The notes under the pieces were generated by a model, which searched no databases, was not told where the DNA came from, and saw nothing but the letters and a program-made list of their open reading frames with translations. DNA of 64,000 nt from Kineobactrum sediminis. Lineage in GTDB: Bacteria > Pseudomonadota > Gammaproteobacteria > Pseudomonadales > Halieaceae. The position numbers were made by a program, and so were the translations under genes. The stretch spans positions 42,138 to 106,137 of the forward strand of contig NZ_PKLZ01000015.1 of assembly GCF_002868715.1 (NCBI RefSeq), given 5' to 3'. Positions 14,491 to 22,959 of this stretch are shown one piece after another; position 1 is the first letter of the stretch, and the number at the start of each line of letters is the position of its first letter.

Positions 14491-14883
14491 ATGCTGAATC
14501 ATGTCATGATTGGCTCTGGCAATATCGAAAAGTCGAAAAGCTTTTATAACGCTGTCCTGGGTGTTCTTGGCGCAGGCGCACCTATGGAACACAAAAACGA
14601 CACGGGGAATACCCGGTTGTTTTACATCCATGATGGCTCCACCTTCAGTGTCAGTGAGCCAATCAACGGCGAGCCGGTGACCACCGCCAATGGTTCCACT
14701 ATCGGATTCCTGTGCAAATCGCCTGAGCAGGTCAAGGAACTCCACGATGTGGCTGTCGCCAATGGCGGTACCAGCGTGGAAGATCCGCCTGGCCCCCGTG
14801 AAAGCACCATGGGCGTAATGCACCTGTGCTACTTCCTCGACCCGGACGGCCACAAGATCTGTGGCATTCACTGGCCGAGCTGA
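14491..14883 (+). CDS. VOC-family (glyoxalase/bleomycin-resistance fold) protein
   Basis: This 130-residue protein has two beta-alpha-beta-beta-beta modules: MLNHVMIGSGNIEKSKSFYNAVLGVLG at the start and ELHDVAVANGG...MHLCYFLDPDGHKICGIHW at the end. The FYNAVLGVLG and YFLDPDGHK(I/L) blocks are typical of vicinal-oxygen-chelate proteins. His and Glu metal ligands are suggested by NHVMIG and the closing strand, but not fully conserved. GGAGAAAGC precedes ATG 14491. The substrate is unknown. Confidence 0.88.
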   Translation: MLNHVMIGSGNIEKSKSFYNAVLGVLGAGAPMEHKNDTGNTRLFYIHDGSTFSVSEPINGEPVTTANGSTIGFLCKSPEQVKELHDVAVANGGTSVEDPPGPRESTMGVMHLCYFLDPDGHKICGIHWPS

Positions 14884-14961
14884 GTCGGTCGCCACGAATT
14901 TCACGACGACGCAGGTGGCATACCCACAAAGGATTTTGACCCGGCGCGGGAGATACCATGC

Positions 14962-15207
14962 ATGAGTAGCGAACAACCCAAGAACCCCCTGCATGGCATA
15001 ACGATTGAGACGGCGTTAACCAGGCTGGTGGAGCATTACGGCTGGGAAGGCCTGGCGCAGAGAATTGATGTGAATTGCTTCAAGAATGATCCGTCCATCA
15101 AGTCATCACTGACATTTTTGCGCAAAACGCAATGGGCGCGAGACAAGGTTGAGCGTCTGTATCTTTCTACATTTGACCAGCAATCTCCATGGGGGCGTTC
15201 CAGGTAG
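14962..15207 (+). CDS. DUF2132 / VF530-family small DNA-binding protein
   Basis: This 81-residue protein contains [29 protein letters not shown], then [30 protein letters not shown], essentially the complete DUF2132 signature. A VF530 structure from this family suggests DNA binding, but the role is unknown. A GGGAG lies upstream of the start at ATG 14962. The C-terminus ([13 protein letters not shown]) differs from the family and may be a small extension. Confidence 0.9.
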   Translation: MSSEQPKNPLHGITIETALTRLVEHYGWEGLAQRIDVNCFKNDPSIKSSLTFLRKTQWARDKVERLYLSTFDQQSPWGRSR

Positions 15208-15256
15208 TCTGTTGCTCAAGGCGAACGAGAGCGATAAAAGGCTTGGCGAAGAGACT

Positions 15257-15472
15257 ATGAACAAGATAAACCCTCTAAAATTGCGCAACAGCAAATGGAC
15301 CGCGGTAACGCCAGCGGACAAGGAAAAACACTTCATCGTCTCTGAGGTTGAATATGACGAAGAGGACGTGGTGATTTCCTGCTCAATTGAAGCGGTCATG
15401 TCAAGGCGATCAACGCCGATAGATTGGCACGACCTGAAGGACGACGGGCGCTGGCTACATGGATGGCAGTAA
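15257..15472 (+). CDS. TIGR02450-family Trp-rich small protein
   Basis: This 71-residue protein reads MNKINPLKLRNSKWTAVTP, EKHFIVSEVEYDEE, then IDWHDLKDDGRWLHGWQ. This is the conserved tryptophan-rich pattern of TIGR02450, a small conserved family of unknown function. ATG 15257 follows GGCGAAGAG. An in-frame extension upstream to 15149 exists but lacks family similarity. The last 50 bp of the gene and spacer are partly repeated at 16419-16465. Confidence 0.88.
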   Translation: MNKINPLKLRNSKWTAVTPADKEKHFIVSEVEYDEEDVVISCSIEAVMSRRSTPIDWHDLKDDGRWLHGWQ

Positions 15473-15501
15473 AGTTAAGCGGTTCAGAAGAGCTGCTTCC
15501 C

Positions 15502-16167
15502 CTAAAGCAGGGGGTTGCGATTGTTCACAGGTTTGGTTCGAAAGCCGGCAATGTCAGCGGCCTTAAAGGAAACGTTGTCGCAGTTTAGCGTATAGGGTCC
15601 TGGCGGACGGAAGGTGAACAAACCCTCGAACCTAACTGTCACTGACGCTGTAATGGACGGCTTCGGTAGCTTGCGCACCGAGACGTTGCCGTCGATGGTT
15701 CCCGCCATTCGCACCGCGTTCGGATCACGGGACGACAATGGCTCACGCTCCGTTATGCTCACTTGTAATGGCGGAAGCTGTTTTCCACTCAACATGTCAC
15801 GTGAACCAAAAGACTGACTCTCAATAGTCGACGTCATGGAAGCATTAATGGTCGTGGTTGTCGGGCCTTTGCCCCCGAAGGGCAGTGGCTCGTTGAAAGT
15901 CCAGACCATCATGGTACGTTTGGTATGGTCCGTCGAACTGCCAAGAAACCGAATGCCCTCATAACCACTCTCACCCAGTGAAAGCACAAGCCCGCCCTGT
16001 TCGCCACTAAACGTATATGAGGCGTCAGCGCCATTGGATAGAGTAGCTTCGAATACGCAGGAAGCATCGTTGGCGTTTGTAGTCATTGCGCCGAAAATGA
16101 GTGACAGGGAGGCTATGGCAGCAAGTGGTCCAATGAGATCGCGGTTTTTTATGATAGATTTTTTCAA
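15502..16167 (-). CDS. Secreted protein of unknown function
   Basis: This 221-residue protein, if TTG 16167 is the start, begins KKSIIKNRDLIGPLAAIASL and has a cleavable signal peptide ending near NANDASC. An ATG in frame at 16257 would add 30 residues that do not look like part of a signal peptide. The mature part is beta-rich with repeated Thr/Ser strands (GPTTTTINASMTSTIESQSFG) and two Cys that may pair. No family was recognised. Its leader region is duplicated at 14136-14315. Confidence 0.6.
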   Translation of the reverse strand: MKKSIIKNRDLIGPLAAIASLSLIFGAMTTNANDASCVFEATLSNGADASYTFSGEQGGLVLSLGESGYEGIRFLGSSTDHTKRTMMVWTFNEPLPFGGKGPTTTTINASMTSTIESQSFGSRDMLSGKQLPPLQVSITEREPLSSRDPNAVRMAGTIDGNVSVRKLPKPSITASVTVRFEGLFTFRPPGPYTLNCDNVSFKAADIAGFRTKPVNNRNPLL

Positions 16168-16250
16168 GGTGTTTGTGCCCCCATGCAGGTAAGAAATATC
16201 AGAGAAATGAGTGCGCGCAGCGAAGGCCGCCTGTTTGTTATCGAAAACAC
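16069..16250. repeat. Duplicated segment, right copy (pairs with 14136-14315)
   Basis: Right copy of the 180-bp duplication, here attached to an intact secreted-protein gene. An additional C in GCCCCCATG distinguishes it from the left copy. Confidence 0.75.
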
Positions 16251-16644
16251 CTACCAAGAATCGGATTTTCCGTGAAAGGCTAATCTTGATTTACAAAACT
16301 TGGCGCGATGAAAACCGTAGCACACAAATTTTGAAAAATGAACTTTTCTTAACCAATGGGTGTAAAAGCGTGGCACATTACAGAGGTCGCGGCGTAACAC
16401 ATTTCAGGATATACACGCTGGCTACATGGATGGCAGTAGTATTCAAGGGTTCAGAAGAAGCCATCACAGTAATATCGACGCGTCACAACAAGACCCTGCC
16501 TCTTGATGGACAGCGCCTGTTGCCAGTGTCCCCGGAGCTGCCGAAAGCCAGCCACGGCTTTGCCACCAACTATTTTACCTTGCCGCACAGGTACGGGCTG
16601 GATATTCTCTATGAAAATCTAACATACAATTACGGAGCCCAGCC
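16251..16644. other. Leader region upstream of the DUF1214 gene
   Basis: No confident gene was found in this stretch of about 390 bp. A plus-strand frame through 16480-16620 (LPLDGQRLLPVSPELPKASH) looks protein-like but has no start of its own and no recognised family. It may be a gene fragment. ACGGAGCCCAGCC before 16645 is the ribosome binding site of the next gene. Confidence 0.35.
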
Positions 16645-17892
16645 ATGCAGGGAGCCAATAATCCGATCCACACTGAGGAGCAGCGCGAGCACGAACTGCT
16701 GGCGCTGAGCTACTATCAACATCCGGAGATTGTCGCCGCCCGCGAGGAAGTACGCGCGTTCTGGCTGCAGCACGCGGCACCCAGTGCGACCATGCGCAGC
16801 TGTTTCGACTGGGCCTTTGAAGAGGTGATGTTCGGCGCCACAGTGTGGGCTCTCAATCAGGATCCACTCTATCCCAGGGTCATTACCATCAGCCGGCTGC
16901 CCCACCGGCTTGCTGGTGAGTCCATTCCCGGCAGCCGCTGGGGCATCGATAACCCGGACTCCATCTACCGGGTGATCCCGGTGAACCACGAGTACCGCTA
17001 CCTGATCCGGGGCCGGGTCGCGCAGCAGCGCCTGGTCGAAAACTACTTCACCCTCTGGGGGCCGGAGATGCAGACCCTCGGCCTGCTGGACGGCAAGGAT
17101 CTGGTTGTGGACAGCCAGGGGCACTTCGAAATCACCGTGGATGCCAGCGCCGCGGATGGCCGCCGCAACCATATCCAGGTTCCCCCCGGCAGTCATGAGT
17201 TTTATATTCGCGATGTCATTGCCAACTGGGGCTCGGATCGGGCCAACGAACTGGCCATTGAGTTACTGGAGCCAAAGCCGCCACGACCCCCGTTTGGCGA
17301 GGCGGAAAACCTGGGTCGAATCAAAACCTACATGCAGCATTGGGCGGAGTCCACCACGCGCTGGAACCGCCAGGCGATGGACGGGCCGGTCAACGCCTTC
17401 GAGTTCACCATCGATCGCGACAGCGACGGGGCACTGCGCAACCAGATCTACATCATGGGTTACTTCCACTTGCCGGATGCAGGCACCGCCATGGTGCTGG
17501 ATATCAACCTCGGTGGTGCCGATTACTTCATCGCTCCGATCACCAATATCTGGGGCACGACCAATGAGATCACCGACCGTTCCGGCTGCCTGAACCGGCA
17601 CCAGTCCCGCGCCAACCCGGACGGGACCTACACCTTTGTCCTCAGCCTGCGGGATCCCGGCGTGCACAACTGGCTGGATCCGTCCGATCTCGACGAAGGC
17701 ATCCTGACCCTGCGCTGGGCAGAGTTTGCCGAGAACAGGCCTGGTGCAGACCTTGGCGTACGCCAGCGGCTGGTCGCGCTGGACCGCTTACAGCAGGAAT
17801 TGCGTGGAGATCATCATTGGCTGCAACCCGGCGAGCGACAACAACAGCTTGCGGAACGCGCCCAGAGCTACGCCTGGCGGCTGGAGGAATAA
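16645..17892 (+). CDS. DUF1214-domain protein
   Basis: This 415-residue protein shows a C-terminal DUF1214-like segment (MGYFHLPDAGTAMVLDINLGGADYFIAP, then ITNIWGTTNE, and RANPDGTYTFVLSLRDPGVHNWLD). The N-terminal half is alpha-helical (HPEIVAAREEVRAFWLQHA). No signal peptide or membrane helix is evident. GGAG precedes ATG 16645. It is followed after 1 bp by the SDR gene, so the two form an operon. DUF1214 proteins are common in marine and actinobacterial genomes near lipid/steroid metabolism genes; the function is unproven. Confidence 0.75.
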   Translation: MQGANNPIHTEEQREHELLALSYYQHPEIVAAREEVRAFWLQHAAPSATMRSCFDWAFEEVMFGATVWALNQDPLYPRVITISRLPHRLAGESIPGSRWGIDNPDSIYRVIPVNHEYRYLIRGRVAQQRLVENYFTLWGPEMQTLGLLDGKDLVVDSQGHFEITVDASAADGRRNHIQVPPGSHEFYIRDVIANWGSDRANELAIELLEPKPPRPPFGEAENLGRIKTYMQHWAESTTRWNRQAMDGPVNAFEFTIDRDSDGALRNQIYIMGYFHLPDAGTAMVLDINLGGADYFIAPITNIWGTTNEITDRSGCLNRHQSRANPDGTYTFVLSLRDPGVHNWLDPSDLDEGILTLRWAEFAENRPGADLGVRQRLVALDRLQQELRGDHHWLQPGERQQQLAERAQSYAWRLEE

Positions 17893-17893
17893 C

Positions 17894-18739
17894 ATGCCTG
17901 CAATCAAAGATTCTGTCTGGCTGATTTCGGGCTGCTCCACTGGCTTCGGCCGGGAAATCGCCCTTGCCGCTCTTGAGGGCGGTGCCCGGGTCGCGGTGAC
18001 CGCGCGCAATCCCGCCGCGGTCGTGGACATCTGTGAACGCTTTCCCGAGCAGGCCATTGCCCTGCCTCTGGATGTGGCCTCGGCCAAGGACATTGCAGCT
18101 TGCGTTGACGCTACTCTTGACCGATTTGGCCGCATTGACTCACTGGTCAACAATGCCGGCTACGGCTATGTGGCGGCCATTGAAGAAGGCGAAGAGGCTG
18201 CAATACGCGCGCTACTCGAGGTCAATTTTTTCGGCGCCCTGGCGCTGACCCGCGCGGTACTACCCATCATGCGCCGCCAGGGCAGTGGCCACATCATCAA
18301 TAATTCCTCCCAGGCCGGCATCATGGCCAACCCTGGCACAGGCTATTACAGTGCCTCGAAGTACGCTCTCGAAGGGTTGATGGAAGCCCTGCAGAAGGAA
18401 GTGGCCCCCCTGGGCATCCGGGTTACCTCGGTACAACCCGGTGCCTTCCGTACTGATTGGTCCGGCCGCTCCATGCAACGCAGTTCTGTGGTCATTGACG
18501 ATTATGCCCATGTCCATGAGCGGCTGGACATGATTGCCGCCATGGATGGTAAACAACCGGGGGATCCGGTGCGGGCGGCACAGATTTTCATCGACCTGTA
18601 CAGCATGCCGGAGCCACCGGTACAGTTGGTGCTGGGTGCAGGCGCACTGGCGACCTACCGCGGCAAACTGACGGATATCATGGCTGGACTGGAGCGTCTG
18701 GAGCCACTCACCACGGCGGCCGATTTTCCGCCGACCTAG
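17894..18739 (+). CDS. Short-chain dehydrogenase/reductase (SDR)
   Basis: This 281-residue classical SDR has the NAD(P) motif SGCSTGFGREIA near residue 12, NNAGYG near residue 90, and the catalytic serine in INNSSQAG. Its YSASK catalytic motif (GYYSASKYALEG) lies near residue 155, and VQPGAFRTDW follows. It starts at ATG 17894 with GGAGGAAT upstream, only 1 bp after the DUF1214 gene. The substrate is not predictable. It appears intact. Confidence 0.92.
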   Translation: MPAIKDSVWLISGCSTGFGREIALAALEGGARVAVTARNPAAVVDICERFPEQAIALPLDVASAKDIAACVDATLDRFGRIDSLVNNAGYGYVAAIEEGEEAAIRALLEVNFFGALALTRAVLPIMRRQGSGHIINNSSQAGIMANPGTGYYSASKYALEGLMEALQKEVAPLGIRVTSVQPGAFRTDWSGRSMQRSSVVIDDYAHVHERLDMIAAMDGKQPGDPVRAAQIFIDLYSMPEPPVQLVLGAGALATYRGKLTDIMAGLERLEPLTTAADFPPT

Positions 18740-18772
18740 CCTGTGGTACTACCCATAACAAGAGGGGTTACG

Positions 18773-19341
18773 ATGCAGGCGATCACACAGTGCATGGGAT
18801 TGCTCGTTGCAGCAATTACCCTCGTTACCGCGGGTGCTACCTTGGCAGCGTCTGCGGGTGATTCAAGCTATTCCCCCTGGCAGGGCGAGGATTATCCGAT
18901 CAAGGTGTACTGGGGCGACACTCATCTGCACACCTCCGTCTCCCTGGACGCCAACCTGTTCGGCGCCCGGAATCTGGGGCCGGAACACGCCTAACCTTAT
19001 GAGCGTTACCGGGCGAGTCCCGCGAACAGGTATACGATGTCGCCTGGTCCGATGAGCGCGGTCACGATGCCGAGGGCAAGCTCGCGGCGGTCGGCAATAC
19101 CGTCAACGCGGCAACCGCCAGCTACGCCAACAATATTGGCGATGCCGAATTAGCTGAGGTATGGATCGATCCTGACTTCGACCCCGCACAACCGGCCGTT
19201 TATTACCTGCGGGTACTGGAGATCCCGACACCGCGTTGGACCCTGTACGACAAGGTGCGGCTGGATGCCGACATACCGTCGGGCACCGCACTGGTCCACC
19301 AGGAGCGCGCCTATACCTCACCGATCTGGTACCGGCCATAA
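18773..19341 (+). pseudogene. DUF3604 gene reduced to its two ends
   Basis: From ATG 18773 (GAGGGG upstream) the frame gives a signal peptide and the DUF3604 opening [21 protein letters not shown], then stops at TAA near 18992. From about 19010, in another frame, the family's C-terminus follows: [47 protein letters not shown], ending [13 protein letters not shown] at 19341. Full proteins of this family are about 600-650 residues; here some 400 residues from the middle, including most metal-ligand motifs, are absent. It is a deletion pseudogene. Confidence 0.85.
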
Positions 19342-19347
19342 AGAGCT

Positions 19348-20379
19348 TATGTACCCGCAGGCCAAAAGTCTCATCTTGCAGGTTCTCCATCTCGATGGGA
19401 CTTACTTTTATCCCCACTGTACTGATATTGTTCACGGCGCCATTGCCTCGGCGGTCGAGAGCGTTGCCCCCAACTGGCCCCTGGACCGAATGATCGCGGT
19501 GAACCCCTACTGGGGTCGTATCCAGCAACCCTTTACCGAAGTGGCTGCCGCTCTGGCTCAGGTGGCAGGATCGCCTATGACCCAGCCTCTGCAGGCCTAC
19601 CGCCAAGCCTGGGAACAGGCGGATATTGGCGCAGATGACGTGCAGCAGGCGCTGAGGGAAAATCGGGCACAGCTGACCCTGGAGCAAGTGGTCGCCGAGC
19701 TGGACGAGCCGGAGGCTGCCCTGGTGCCACTGCCGCTGCTTAGTGAGCTGGGGCTGGGATATCTGGGGAAGCTGGTGCAGCGCAGCCTGCCGAGTGGCTC
19801 GCCATTTACCTCTGCGGATTCACTGGGGCTGGATGCGAATGCCCGCCGGGTGCGGCCGACCCTGGACAGCGCTGCCGCTGGCGGCGTGGATGGACAGGCG
19901 GATATTGCCGCACAGGTGCTGAGTGCGATGGGTCTTGGTCAGCAGTTTGGGCGCCTGGTGCTCCTGCTGGGTCATGGCAGTCAGAATCGCAACAATCCGC
20001 AGCGCGCCGGGCTCGACTGTGGCGCCTGTTGTGGCCAGACGGGAGAAGTAAATGCCCGGGCCCTGGCGGGGCTATTGAATGAGCCGGCGGTTCGCGAGAA
20101 GCTGCTGGCGAAAGGTATACGGATTCCGTCGGGTACCCACTTCCTGGCGGGACTGCATAACACCACAACCGATGAGGTGTTGTTATATGACCTGGACGAG
20201 TTGCCACCCAGCCATGCACCGGGTCATTGAGACGCCAAGGCAAGCCATAGATGCTGTTATAGCGAGGCATGCCATGGTGCGGCAACTGCTGGACAATCGC
20301 TGGCTGTACCTTGCCCGGGCTGGATGGTGAGCGCATGGAGCAGTACTGGGAGGGGAGCTGGCAGATTTGGCTGGATTAA
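19348..20379 (+). pseudogene. DabA-like (DUF2309) inorganic-carbon transporter subunit, deleted
   Basis: The frame holds a DabA N-terminus (SAVESVAPNWPLDRMIAVNP and YWG) to about residue 130, then jumps to the C-terminal zinc-site region LLGHGSQNRNNPQRAGLDCG, ACCGQTGEVNARALA, and SGTHFLAGLHNTTTDEV. DabA proteins are about 800-1000 residues, so roughly half is lost. A second break follows near 20225. A third is a one-base insertion after LDNRWLYLAR, beyond which the frame continues DGERMEQYWEGSWQIWLD to TAA 20377. The partner DabB gene is not seen. It cannot form a working carbon-uptake complex. Confidence 0.82.
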
Positions 20380-20493
20380 TATCGATGAACTCTCTGCAGT
20401 TTTGTTAGGAAAAAGGCGTACTGGTCGTGCACACCGCGTGCGCGGCCAGCGCCATACTCGCGCCGCACCATCAGCAGAAAGGTTATTCTTGTC

Positions 20494-20931
20494 CTACAGA
20501 TTCTCACTCTCGACAAGGTGCCCGCCAATGCGGTGGGAATTACCCCGAAACAGGGCAATGGTCTGTTGCGCCTGATTGATCACCGTCACATCATACACAC
20601 CGCTGCGCCGACCTTGCTGCACTTGGTTGCAGTTTGCAGTCAGTTCATCACCCAGCCGAGCCGGGGCGAGAAACTCAATACGCGCACCCGCAGCAACGGT
20701 ATTGAAGTTCTCGCTGTTGCAGGCGTAGGCAAAACAACTGTCCGCGAGGGTGAAGATAAGACCGCCATGGCAGAGATCGTGACCATTCACCATGTCAGCA
20801 CGTACCCGCATACTCATTGTTGCGCTGCCCGCTGCGATATCGACCAGCGTAATGTCCAGGCCCCGGCAGGCATGGTCACCCACCCACAGCGCCTCTCCGC
20901 AGGCCAGGGCCAGCTCCAGGGATGTGCTCAT
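20494..20931 (-). CDS. paaI: Hydroxyphenylacetyl-CoA thioesterase PaaI
   Basis: This 145-residue hotdog thioesterase has the PaaI signature MVNGHDLCHGGLIFTLADSCFAYACNS, with the catalytic Asp in the LADSCFAYACN helix, and the closing block AQQTIALFRGNSHRIGG. PaaI removes CoA from dead-end aryl-CoA intermediates during phenylacetate breakdown. No other paa catabolic gene is adjacent; a PaaX-like regulator lies far away at 59.4 kb. GGAGGAAATC before ATG 20931 is a strong ribosome binding site. Confidence 0.9.
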   Translation of the reverse strand: MSTSLELALACGEALWVGDHACRGLDITLVDIAAGSATMSMRVRADMVNGHDLCHGGLIFTLADSCFAYACNSENFNTVAAGARIEFLAPARLGDELTANCNQVQQGRRSGVYDVTVINQAQQTIALFRGNSHRIGGHLVESENL

Positions 20932-21150
20932 GATTTCCTCCAGCCGCCATTTATGATACTTAAATCATATCTTATATAACTCTTCATGTAATACTTCAGC
21001 GCTCTCGAAAGCGGATGCAGACCATGGACGCAACAACGACGCTTGTCCAGTTCATGCGACCCTCCAGCATTTTCTGCATGAATGCCTGGAAGTGACAACC
21101 CGCCCCGGCAGGTCTATGATGATTCCTGGCAAAAAACTGGAGAACAAGTT

Positions 21151-21306
21151 ATGAGCAAACTACATTTTCTGAGTGTACGCGGCCTGTTTTCGCGGCTGTC
21201 AGTGCTCGCCCTTTTGGCATTGCCGCTCACCGCCTGCAATACCATCGAGGGCGCTGGTCGGGACATTGAGCGGGGCGGCGAGGAGATCCAGGACGCTGCG
21301 GACTAG
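21151..21306 (+). CDS. Entericidin EcnA/B-family small lipoprotein
   Basis: This 51-residue protein has a signal peptide and lipobox (LLALPLTAC) followed by NTIEGAGRDIERGGEEIQDAA, the entericidin pattern. Such lipoproteins sit in the outer membrane envelope; in Escherichia coli the pair has been linked to stationary-phase lysis control. GGAG lies before ATG 21151. A second, similar copy is at 26296. It is followed by two hairpins. Confidence 0.9.
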   Translation: MSKLHFLSVRGLFSRLSVLALLALPLTACNTIEGAGRDIERGGEEIQDAAD

Positions 21307-21317
21307 GTATTCCGTTA

Positions 21318-21377
21318 GCGGCTCGCACAGAGCCGCCTCCCCGCACACTACGCCTGGCTGCTGGACAGCAGTCAGGC
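21318..21377. terminator. Two hairpins between convergent genes
   Basis: GCGGCTC-gcaca-GAGCCGC (21318-21336) is a perfect 7-bp stem. GCCTGGCTGCT/AGCAGTCAGGC (21352-21377) forms an 11-bp stem with one wobble pair. They lie between the entericidin gene (plus) and the ATP-grasp gene (minus), so they can end transcription from both sides. No long T-run follows either. Confidence 0.6.
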
Positions 21378-21397
21378 GCTCCCTTCGGACGCAGTCT

Positions 21398-22705
21398 CTA
21401 AACGTAGAAGTCCAGATCCTCTTGGGTTTTCAGCAGGTCCCGCATCTCGATGGGGTCATCACCAAAGAAAAAGACCAGGCCCCAGTGTGTACCAAAAGCT
21501 GATCGGTCAGGAACTGTCTCCTCTGCTGGCGCGACCAACTCGTGTGACTCGAAATAAGGATGTTCGATGCACTCTTTGGGCATTTCGAGTTTGCTGACGA
21601 CACGACGTCTTGGGTACACACCGAAGCAACCCGCGTAGCCCTTGGCGTCGACCACTTCGCGCGGGAAGAAGTTATCGACTTCTTCTTTTGTGCTCTTCGG
21701 ATCGAATACGAGCATGGAAGCCTGATAGGCATTGAATCCGTAGGCCCGTTCAATCAACTCGAAAGCCTTGAACCCGGGTGGACGATAGGCAACTTCTCCA
21801 AAGTACATTTCCCCATCAGCAGTAACGAAGTACTCTGGGTGAATCAGGCCAAACTGTATGTCGAAGGTTTTTATCAACAACTCAATCTGCTTGGTGATTG
21901 CGTTACGCCAGCTTTCCAGCTCCTCGGTTGCAGGCACGAACACCGAGTAACCCAGCGTCACATATTCAGAGATGTTGAGAAACTTGATTTTGCCATCGTG
22001 GATCCAGGCTTCAACAGCAAACTCCCAGCCATCCAGGTGGCTTTCCATCAGCAGGGGATATTCCTCCGCAGGAATGGAGTCGATCTCTTCTATTTTGCGG
22101 ATCATTCGGTGACCGAGACAACCGGCCTTGTCGAAAGCCTTGACGTGAATCGGGTCGTCCGGGTCACCATCAAGTTTGAGCAGGGTCTGGTTGACGCGCT
22201 TCATGAAGCGGACGATGTCTTCTTTCTCGTGCGCTTCCTCGAAAATACCGACTCGAATACCGCCAAGCTGAGCACGGCGTTTCATCAGCGCCTTGTCGCG
22301 AAACAGAATAGACTGGCCGAACATACGAGGGTTATTCATGAGCACGGAGTTGATGGCACCAGACCATTCGACGGTTTCCTCGAAGAGTGGTATGGCGACG
22401 TCGACGCCTTCTGCTTTAAGTCTTTCGGCAATTTCGAGAGACCGGTCATTCAGGCGAACAAAATCCCATGGAATGAAAGGTATGTTGTTTGCGGTACAGA
22501 AATCCGCAGCCCAGTCAGGCGCCACCACAAGGTAGCGGCGGTCAAACTTTTGCGCCGCCTTGATCGCATTGATGCTCCAGCCCAGCAGGGCAATGTAGCC
22601 TTTGTTGGGATCCTTGGGGGTCTCGGTTCCTTTGACGGAATCCAGGTCGGTGTCGCGCCATGACAGTACTTCCTGGGATAATTTCTTTTCATTTGTAACG
22701 GACAT
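21398..22705 (-). CDS. ATP-grasp domain ligase
   Basis: This 435-residue protein shows an N-terminal pre-ATP domain (GYIALLGWSINAIKAAQKFDRRYLVV), a central ATP-grasp (HVKAFDKAGCLGHRMI; LLMESHLDGWEFAVEAWIHDGKI) and metal-binding acids near FGLIHPEYFVTADGEMYFGEVAYRPPG. This is the carboxylate-amine ligase type that joins a carboxylate to an amine via acyl-phosphate. Substrates are unknown; neighbours do not indicate a pathway. AGGAGAAATTTTA before ATG 22705 is a good ribosome binding site. Confidence 0.82.
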   Translation of the reverse strand: MSVTNEKKLSQEVLSWRDTDLDSVKGTETPKDPNKGYIALLGWSINAIKAAQKFDRRYLVVAPDWAADFCTANNIPFIPWDFVRLNDRSLEIAERLKAEGVDVAIPLFEETVEWSGAINSVLMNNPRMFGQSILFRDKALMKRRAQLGGIRVGIFEEAHEKEDIVRFMKRVNQTLLKLDGDPDDPIHVKAFDKAGCLGHRMIRKIEEIDSIPAEEYPLLMESHLDGWEFAVEAWIHDGKIKFLNISEYVTLGYSVFVPATEELESWRNAITKQIELLIKTFDIQFGLIHPEYFVTADGEMYFGEVAYRPPGFKAFELIERAYGFNAYQASMLVFDPKSTKEEVDNFFPREVVDAKGYAGCFGVYPRRRVVSKLEMPKECIEHPYFESHELVAPAEETVPDRSAFGTHWGLVFFFGDDPIEMRDLLKTQEDLDFYV

Positions 22706-22959
22706 TAAAATTTCTCCTGATTGATCTCCTCACGACAACTTGCAGCAGATAAAAACAACATAATCTGTGGGCAGAAGTGCTCAGAGGCGATTGAGCAAGA
22801 TAATAGCGCGGCTGCTTCAAATTCAGCCAAATTACAACGCTAAAGATGGTTATTATATCACAAATACAAAGTAGTTATAAGTCAGCGCAAATTCACAGAG
22901 AGATGGCGTAAGAAATTCTTCGTGTGACCGCACCATTTGCACGAGGAATTTTTAGCCAG
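22706..22959. other. AT-rich spacer
   Basis: No gene was recognised in these 254 bp between two leftward genes. It presumably carries the promoter of the ATP-grasp gene; several AT-rich -10-like hexamers (for example TTATAT) are present but none is decisive. Confidence 0.35.

Noticed and set aside
21560..22663. Long plus-strand open frame (367 codons) opposite the ATP-grasp gene
   Set aside because: The minus-strand protein has clear ATP-grasp motifs and a good ribosome binding site; the opposite frame shows no recognisable protein and is a shadow.
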